Translations under genes and position numbers: made by a program
The notes under the pieces: model-generated
Seen by the model: only the letters and a program-made list of their open reading frames with translations
The model's database searches: none
Told to the model about the DNA's origin: nothing
Part shown: positions 33,618-38,829 of the stretch, one piece after another
Position numbering within the stretch: the stretch's first letter is position 1
Layout: each line of letters opens with the position of its first letter
Assembly: GCF_938045775.1 (NCBI RefSeq)
Contig: NZ_CALIBH010000134.1
Location: 1-38,829, forward strand
DNA: 38,829 nucleotides
Direction of reading: 5' to 3'
Source: an uncultured Campylobacter sp.
Lineage (GTDB): Bacteria; Campylobacterota; Campylobacteria; Campylobacterales; Campylobacteraceae

Positions 33618-34817
33618 ATGCAGCGCGTTTATTTAGATAATAACGCCACTACGATGGTCGATCCCGAAGTTTTTGAGGAGATGAAGCCGTTTTTTTGCGA
33701 CAAATACGGCAATCCAAACTCCCTTCACAGCTTCGGCAGCGAGACCCACCCCGCGCTAAGAACTGCGATGGATAGGCTCTATGCGGGGCTTGGCGCTGCG
33801 GATGCGGACGATATCGTCATCACGAGCTGTGCGACCGAGAGCAATAACTGGGTTTTAAAAGGAATTTACTACGATAAAATTCTAACCGGCGAGAAGGATA
33901 ATATCATCATAAGCTCCGTCGAGCACCCCGCAATCAGCGCGACCTGTGCTTTTTTAGAGAAAATTTGCGGCGTAAAGATTACTCGCCTGGGCGTCGATAA
34001 AGACGGACTAATCGATCTTGACGAGCTTAGCGAAAAGATTGACGACAAAACTGCGCTCGTTAGCGTGATGTGGGCAAATAACGAAACCGGCACGATCTTC
34101 CCCGTAAAAAAAATCGCACAAATCGCACACGAGCATGGCGCGCTATATCATGCCGACGCGGTGCAAGCGATAGGTAAGATAAAGGTGAACGTGCGCGATG
34201 CGGATGTGGATTTTTTGAGCCTTTCCGGGCATAAATTTCACGCTCCAAAGGGCGTCGGCGCACTCTACATAAAAGATAGTAAGCCACTTACGAGCCTACT
34301 TCACGGCGGCGAGCAGATGGGCGGGCGCCGCAGCGGCACGCTAAACGTCGCGGGCATCGTGGGGCTCGGTAAGGCTTTAGAGCTAGCGAATAAATTTATG
34401 GATTTTGAGCGCACTCAGGTAAGCAGACTGCGCGATAAGCTGGAAGATGCGCTTTTACAAATTCCAAACGTAAGCGTCGTGGGCGACCGCAGCATTCGCG
34501 TGCCAAACACCATTCTTGCCTCAATCCAAGGCGTCGAGGGAGAGGCGATGCTGTGGGATCTAAATAAAGCGGGCATAGCCGCTTCTACGGGTTCTGCATG
34601 TGCGAGCGAGGCGCTCGAGAATAACCCAATAATGGAAGCGATCGGCGCAGATAAGGAGCTGGCGCATACGGCGCTAAGACTTTCGCTGTCGCGCTTTACG
34701 ACGGAGGCGGAGATCGATTATGCGATCGAACATATTGGTAAAGCTATCGCTCGTCTGCGCGGGATTTCAAGCACGTTTGCTTACGCGCCACAAGGTTATG
34801 AGAAAAATAAAGGATAA
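33618..34817 (+). CDS. nifS: Cysteine desulfurase NifS
   Basis: PLP enzyme (399 aa) that takes sulfur from cysteine for Fe-S clusters. The PLP lysine is K206 in LSGHKFHAPKGVG; the catalytic cysteine is C328 in STGSACASEALE. Other blocks are VYLDNNATT and HADAVQAIGK. In epsilonproteobacteria NifS/NifU is the main Fe-S assembly system, needed for all growth. It may also be the sulfur donor for the Dnd locus, which lacks its own desulfurase. nifU follows three bases later. Confidence 0.95.
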   Translation: MQRVYLDNNATTMVDPEVFEEMKPFFCDKYGNPNSLHSFGSETHPALRTAMDRLYAGLGAADADDIVITSCATESNNWVLKGIYYDKILTGEKDNIIISSVEHPAISATCAFLEKICGVKITRLGVDKDGLIDLDELSEKIDDKTALVSVMWANNETGTIFPVKKIAQIAHEHGALYHADAVQAIGKIKVNVRDADVDFLSLSGHKFHAPKGVGALYIKDSKPLTSLLHGGEQMGGRRSGTLNVAGIVGLGKALELANKFMDFERTQVSRLRDKLEDALLQIPNVSVVGDRSIRVPNTILASIQGVEGEAMLWDLNKAGIAASTGSACASEALENNPIMEAIGADKELAHTALRLSLSRFTTEAEIDYAIEHIGKAIARLRGISSTFAYAPQGYEKNKG

Positions 34818-34820
34818 AAA

Positions 34821-35822
34821 ATGGCAAAAAATAGTTTGATAAACGGCTCGATCTGGGAGCAATACTCGCAAAAAGTGCAGGACCGCATGAATAATCCTCG
34901 CTATATGGGCGAGATCACCGAGGAGGAAGCAAAGGCTAGAGGCGGCAAGCTCGTGGTCGCGGACTTCGGCGCCGAGAGTTGCGGCGATGCGGTGCGGCTA
35001 TATTGGCTGATTGATCCTAAAACCGATAGAATTTTAGACGCTAAATTTAAAAGCTTCGGCTGCGGCACGGCGATTGCGAGTTCGGACACGATGGCTGAGC
35101 TTTGTATCGGAAAGACCGTCGATCAAGCGGTAAAGATTACAAATTTAGACGTAGAGCACGCGATGCGCGATAATCCCGATGAGCCTGCCGTACCGCCGCA
35201 AAAGATGCACTGCTCGGTCATGGCATACGACGTCATCAAGCAGGCTGCAGCGAATTATAAGGGCATCGATCCTGCGCATTTCGAGGATGAGATCATCGTG
35301 TGCGACTGTGCGCGCGTAAGCCTCGGCACGATCAAAGAGGTGATCCGTCTAAACGACCTCCATACTGTCGAGGAGATCACGCAATACACCAAAGCGGGCG
35401 CGTTTTGTAAATCCTGCGTGCGCCCGGGCGGACACGAGGAGAAGGATTATTATCTGGTCGATATTTTAAAGCAAACCAGAGAGGAGATGGAGCGAGAGAG
35501 ACTTCAAGCTCAAGCCGAGGCGAGCGCCGCTACTAGCGCGAAAGCGGGAGCCGAGATGAGCTTTGAGCAGTTAAATTTAATCGGTAAATTTAAGGCTGTC
35601 GAAGGGGTGCTTGACGAGGATATCCGCCCGATGCTTCAGATGGACGGCGGCAATCTCGACGTCATCGACATTAGGCCTGCAGACGACGGCAAAACCGATA
35701 TCTACATCCGCTACTTAGGCGCTTGTAGCGGCTGCGCCAGCGGTGCGAGCGGTACGCTGTATGCGATAGAAAACGTCTTGCAAGAAAACCTTAGCCCAAA
35801 CATCCGCGTAATGCCGATCTAA
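34821..35822 (+). CDS. nifU: Fe-S scaffold NifU
   Basis: Full-length, three-domain NifU (333 aa). The N-terminal IscU-like domain has C54, C81 and C131; the central [2Fe-2S] domain has CDC at C161/C163 and CKSC at C196/C199; the C-terminal Nfu domain has YLGACSGCASG with C303/C306. This receives sulfur from NifS and builds clusters. A linker at about 225-248 is rich in E, R, A and Q. Directly downstream of nifS. Confidence 0.95.
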   Translation: MAKNSLINGSIWEQYSQKVQDRMNNPRYMGEITEEEAKARGGKLVVADFGAESCGDAVRLYWLIDPKTDRILDAKFKSFGCGTAIASSDTMAELCIGKTVDQAVKITNLDVEHAMRDNPDEPAVPPQKMHCSVMAYDVIKQAAANYKGIDPAHFEDEIIVCDCARVSLGTIKEVIRLNDLHTVEEITQYTKAGAFCKSCVRPGGHEEKDYYLVDILKQTREEMERERLQAQAEASAATSAKAGAEMSFEQLNLIGKFKAVEGVLDEDIRPMLQMDGGNLDVIDIRPADDGKTDIYIRYLGACSGCASGASGTLYAIENVLQENLSPNIRVMPI

Positions 35823-36232
35823 ACTTATCGGCCGCTACGTTTCATCTTGGCTTGGTCTTTACGAAGTTTTAAGAGCTTGAGCTTCTGCGCAACAGCGGAG
35901 CTAAATTTCGCCCCTTAGCTAAATTCGCAATTAGACGCTAAATCTGCGTAGAATTTCGCCGTTTACTTTTAAGAATATCGCAAATCTCGCTAAGGTTTTC
36001 TAGCGTGAAATTCATCCGTAAATTTTGTCTATAAAATTTAATTAAAAGAGCTTTTTATTTCGCTCGTGTAAGTTTTTTATGAGATTTCGTTTGTAAATTG
36101 GACATAGAATTTCTCCGCGAATTTCATCTTTTCATAAATTTAGATGAAAATGCGCCATAAATCGCAGAATTTTAGCTGGCTATAATTTCTTTTTATTATA
36201 ATTGCGCCTTATTTCAACTAAAAGGGGAGCAA
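35823..36232. other. Intergenic region, no gene; hairpin and promoter for the next gene
   Basis: No coding sequence or RNA gene is apparent. An inverted repeat TTTCATCT (36122-36129) / AGATGAAA (36142-36149) lies upstream of TATAAT at 36181-36186, a likely -10 element for the binding-protein gene at 36233. Confidence 0.5.
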
Positions 36233-37021
36233 ATGAAAGTATTTGTTTTGGCGGCTCTGCTACTTGGTTTTCTATCTGCAAATTCTTTGGATCAGATCAA
36301 AAAAGATAGGCTCGTTCGCATAGGTGTATATAACGATCAGCCGCCGTTTAGTGCGCTCGTAGACGGCAAATATAGGGGATTTGAGATTGCTCTTGGCGAA
36401 AAGCTCGGTAAGGAGATTTTCGGCGATAATCCTGGCAAGGTAAAATTTATCCCGATCACGGCTTCAAGACGCATTAGCGCTTTACAGCGCAATGAAGCGG
36501 ATATGGTGATTGCGACCTTTACTCCGACGCCCGCGCGAGCGAAAAAAGTAGATTTTTCGGAGCCTTATTTTAAGGTGCAGGTAGGTGTGCTAGCCAAAAA
36601 AGACGAAAATGTCACGAGCTTCGATCAGCTGCGCAAAAAGAGGATTTTTGTCATCAAACACTCTCCTATTCACAATTTCTTGCGCAAAGCGGGCTTTAGA
36701 AAGAATTTAAACTTTTGCGTCAGTTCGGCTAAATGTTACCGCGCTTTTAAGAGGGCGAAAAACGCCGTACATGTCGATGATAACCTAATCCTGCACGCAT
36801 ACGCGATCATCGATAATAAAACGCAGGTTGCTTTGGATGGTCTAGGTAAGCAAACTTACAATGCAATCGCCGTGCAGAAGGGCAATAATGCGCTGCTAGA
36901 GCTAATCAATACATCTTTAGCAGGACTAAAAAAAGACGGATTTTTGGATAAGACCTTTGATGATACGCTCGGGATTTTCTATCACGGCACGATCGATAAG
37001 AAGGAATTCTTGGTTGAATAA
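36233..37021 (+). CDS. ABC-type polar amino acid binding protein (PEB1-like)
   Basis: Periplasmic solute-binding protein family 3 (262 aa). A signal peptide (MKVFVLAALLLGFLSANS) is followed by LVRIGVYNDQPPFSALVDGK (ligand pocket), GFEIALGEKLGKEIFG, the ADMVIATFTPTPARAKKVDFSEPYF block, and a second lobe. It resembles Campylobacter aspartate/glutamate-binding proteins (PEB1A/GlnH type), but no permease or ATPase gene lies next to it, so the substrate is inferred from the family only. An AAAAGGGG ribosome site precedes the ATG. Confidence 0.85.
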   Translation: MKVFVLAALLLGFLSANSLDQIKKDRLVRIGVYNDQPPFSALVDGKYRGFEIALGEKLGKEIFGDNPGKVKFIPITASRRISALQRNEADMVIATFTPTPARAKKVDFSEPYFKVQVGVLAKKDENVTSFDQLRKKRIFVIKHSPIHNFLRKAGFRKNLNFCVSSAKCYRAFKRAKNAVHVDDNLILHAYAIIDNKTQVALDGLGKQTYNAIAVQKGNNALLELINTSLAGLKKDGFLDKTFDDTLGIFYHGTIDKKEFLVE

Positions 37022-37637
37022 AATTTCGTGCAGAATTTAATTCGTGCGTTTGACTTCCGCGTAAAATTCAGTTCATTGTAATGATGGAGTTAAAAAAAAT
37101 ATACGTTGCGGGCTTAATTTGCTTTTAGAATTCGGTCTTGATTTTACTTGCCTCCCCTAAAGCGCAAATTTTATCGAAATTGGTGAGGCTATTTAAAACG
37201 CGCGCACCACTAGCGCGAAATTTCATTTTCGGAAGTAAAATTTTTAATCGATTCGTCTGCATTTAAAATTCACGCAACTTTTATAGAGCTCGTTTTAATT
37301 TTGCGTCCCACAAAACCCGCGCTAGCTTGTAAATTTCTATTTTTTCAGCTCTAAATACTTGCTTTTCTGCTACAACTTTATGATTTAAATTTTAAAAATT
37401 CCTCTAAAAAGAGCTAAACTCTCAAACGCTATTGCCGCCTCGGTATGGAGAATTTAAAATTTATGCTCTGCATCGAAGGCAGATCTTATGCAAAGTAGGC
37501 GCTAAATGAGCAGGCGGAGCAAATAATTTCAAATTTAGCGGTATCTGTCTTATCGGATGCCGCGAAGCTGCATATCACAAAGACGCGGCGAATACAAAAA
37601 ATGGTCGTAAAATTTTACCTCAAGAGCCAATCTCGAT
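37022..37637. other. Intergenic region, no gene seen
   Basis: About 600 bases, strongly A/T-rich with scattered AAATTT stretches. I see no frame with coding character, no RNA gene and no clear hairpin terminator. It separates convergent genes. Confidence 0.5.
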
Positions 37638-38351
37638 TTATTTCACCAGCTCGTAATTATACTCTTTCGTTCCGTCGAGTAGATTTGTAACGTTGTAGCC
37701 TAGCTCATTTAAGGCCTTGGCGAGCTTGGCGCTGCGGTTGCCGCTGTAGCAGTGCGTGATTATCTTTTTGTCTTTGTTGGCCTCAAGCACGTCCTTGTAG
37801 TTATCCACAGGCTCACCGTATGGAATATTTATCGCGCCTTTCATATGCCCCGCGTCGTAGTCCTGCTTCTGCCTAGCGTCGATGATCAGCACGTTCGGCT
37901 CATTTGCTATTTTCAAAAACCCCTCCGCGTTTATGCTGCCGACCTTATACAGCTCGTAGTCGTACTGCTTCACGCCGGGCGCATTCATAAGCACATTGAA
38001 ACCCTTTTGTTTAAGTAGATCAAGCGCCTTGCCGCTGCGGTTACCCGTATTGCAATAAAGCACGACGTTTTTATCCTTATAGGCGTTTATCTCGTCCAGT
38101 CTGCTTTCAAGCTGCTCAAGCGGGATGTTGATCGCGTGTTTTATGTGGCCTGCAGCGTATTCCTCCGCACTTCTGACGTCAATGACTAGATAATTTTCTT
38201 TTGCTCTATTGTCCTCCTCTATCGCCGATAGCGCCGCACCGCTTATAGCGTAGCCGCTAGGCTGCTGCATCTCGGCACCGCAAGTCGCGAAAGATCCCAA
38301 TGCCGCCAGCAAAACTGCGCTTTTTAAAATTTTGTGAGAAATAAATTTCAT
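37638..38351 (-). CDS. Exported protein with two rhodanese domains
   Basis: A 237-residue exported protein with a signal peptide (MKFISHKILKSAVLLAALGS; FATC at 21-24 is a weak lipobox). It contains two tandem rhodanese domains with the same internal pattern: DVRSAEEYAAGHIKHAINIP with active C100 in YCNTGNRS, and DARQKQDYDAGHMKGAINIP with active C201 in HCYSGNRS. Both active cysteines and their loops are intact, so sulfane-sulfur transfer in the periplasm is plausible. It stands alone. The 326 bases between it and murB contain no gene I can support. Confidence 0.85.
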   Translation of the reverse strand: MKFISHKILKSAVLLAALGSFATCGAEMQQPSGYAISGAALSAIEEDNRAKENYLVIDVRSAEEYAAGHIKHAINIPLEQLESRLDEINAYKDKNVVLYCNTGNRSGKALDLLKQKGFNVLMNAPGVKQYDYELYKVGSINAEGFLKIANEPNVLIIDARQKQDYDAGHMKGAINIPYGEPVDNYKDVLEANKDKKIITHCYSGNRSAKLAKALNELGYNVTNLLDGTKEYNYELVK

Positions 38352-38677
38352 ATGTTTCCTTTAAATTTTAGCTTTTAAAGCGGGAAATTATATCAAAATT
38401 TTATCTAAAATAGTGTGAATTTACGCCGTTAGCAGATGCGAGCGATCAAGTAGGCGATTTGCTTGCAAAAGCAAAAGAGTGATAAAATTTAAAAGCTCGG
38501 TCAAGCGCCCGAGCAATACCAAAAGATAGGGGTTAAAATATAGACCGCCACAATAAACGCTCTTAGGCGAAAGCCGCCCGCAAGCACGCCGAGCTTTTAT
38601 CTCCTTGCCGTCGCCGTGCACAGAGGCTCGCTCGTCACGCTTGCTTGCTGTCTTGGTCCGAGAAGCCTGCGCTTGAA

Positions 38678-38829
38678 CTATAAAATTTTAACCTCTAGCT
38701 CAAGCGCGACGCCGAAGCGCTGCAAAACCCGCTCGCGAGCGAGATCTATCAGGCTCATTACGTCCTCAAAGCTTGCGCCGCCGAAATTTATGATGAAATT
38801 GGCGTGCTGCTCGCTAAATTTCGCTCCGC
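38678..38829 (-). CDS. murB: UDP-N-acetylenolpyruvoylglucosamine reductase, C-terminal end (partial)
   Basis: The window ends inside this gene. The last 50 codons on the reverse strand read GAKFSEQHANFIINFGGASF, EDVMSLIDLARERVLQRFGV and LELEVKIL then stop. This is the C-terminal end of MurB (HANFI-x-N-x-G-x-A, V-x-x-L-I-x-x-x-R-x-x-V, LE-x-EV), a peptidoglycan precursor enzyme. The N-terminal FAD-binding domain lies outside the window. Confidence 0.8.
   Translation of the reverse strand, partial: GAKFSEQHANFIINFGGASFEDVMSLIDLARERVLQRFGVALELEVKIL

Noticed and set aside
38421..38621. A 66-codon reverse-strand open frame between the double rhodanese and murB
   Set aside because: No ribosome site, no recognisable family and mixed composition; in other Campylobacter a flagellar gene can neighbour murB, but this does not match it.
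1..38829. tRNA or rRNA genes
   Set aside because: Scanned for T-loop (GTTCGA-like) and 16S/23S motifs on both strands by eye; none convincing.

Overview
The window looks like a chromosomal segment of a higher-GC, oral-type Campylobacter (gracilis / showae / rectus / curvus group). This rests on the many AAATTT-rich codons mixed with GC-rich coding sequence, the dba-dsbI gene pair, the NifS/NifU Fe-S pair, and the overall housekeeping content. The species is an inference; no rRNA or tRNA gene is present to anchor it.

Region 1 (92-6305) is one forward operon: a small membrane protein (Dba-like), a DsbB/DsbI-type thiol oxidase, a separate periplasmic propeller-like protein, then a Tat-exported molybdopterin oxidoreductase with its four-cluster Fe-S subunit, TorD/DmsD-type chaperone and NrfD/DmsC-type membrane anchor. 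It ends in a strong hairpin terminator. The next 550 bp hold a fragment of an IS1595-like transposase and a 12-bp palindrome.

Region 2 (6827-11614) is a CRISPR adaptation module: cas6, a reverse transcriptase-Cas1 fusion, cas2, a leader, and a 37-bp-repeat array with 12 intact repeats. Its far end is degenerate, which fixes the leader on the cas2 side. Two spacers, read on the reverse strand, look like a Shine-Dalgarno site followed by ATG. That is what an RNA-capturing RT-Cas1 could produce.

Region 3 (11640-17385) is AT-rich and looks acquired. It holds two unknown lipoproteins, a relic of a second CRISPR array, a duplicated promoter block, and a type III accessory operon whose cas10 is reduced to 53 codons (N-terminus joined to C-terminus). 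Downstream genes are intact: a membrane-anchored CARF protein, a CARF-HEPN Csx1-like RNase, Csx20 and a WYL regulator. The signalling output of a type III system thus survives here while its signal generator is deleted.

Region 4 (17610-22883) is a compact DNA phosphorothioation (Dnd) locus with unusual architecture. A rhodanese domain lies in frame upstream of DndC, DndD is split by a T7 homopolymer frameshift, and a DndE-like domain is fused to an FtsK/HerA-type ATPase. No DndB or DndFGH is seen. Two frameshifts suggest decay, phase-variable control or assembly error.

Region 5 (23108-30426, reverse strand) is a tightly packed housekeeping operon: tig-clpP-def-comM-nnrDE-purN-DUF3137. Then come a TonB-dependent siderophore receptor (reverse) with a Fur-like site, folE, nifS-nifU, an amino-acid-binding protein, a double-rhodanese periplasmic protein (reverse) and the 3' end of murB (reverse). 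NifS could supply sulfur to the Dnd system, which has no cysteine desulfurase of its own.
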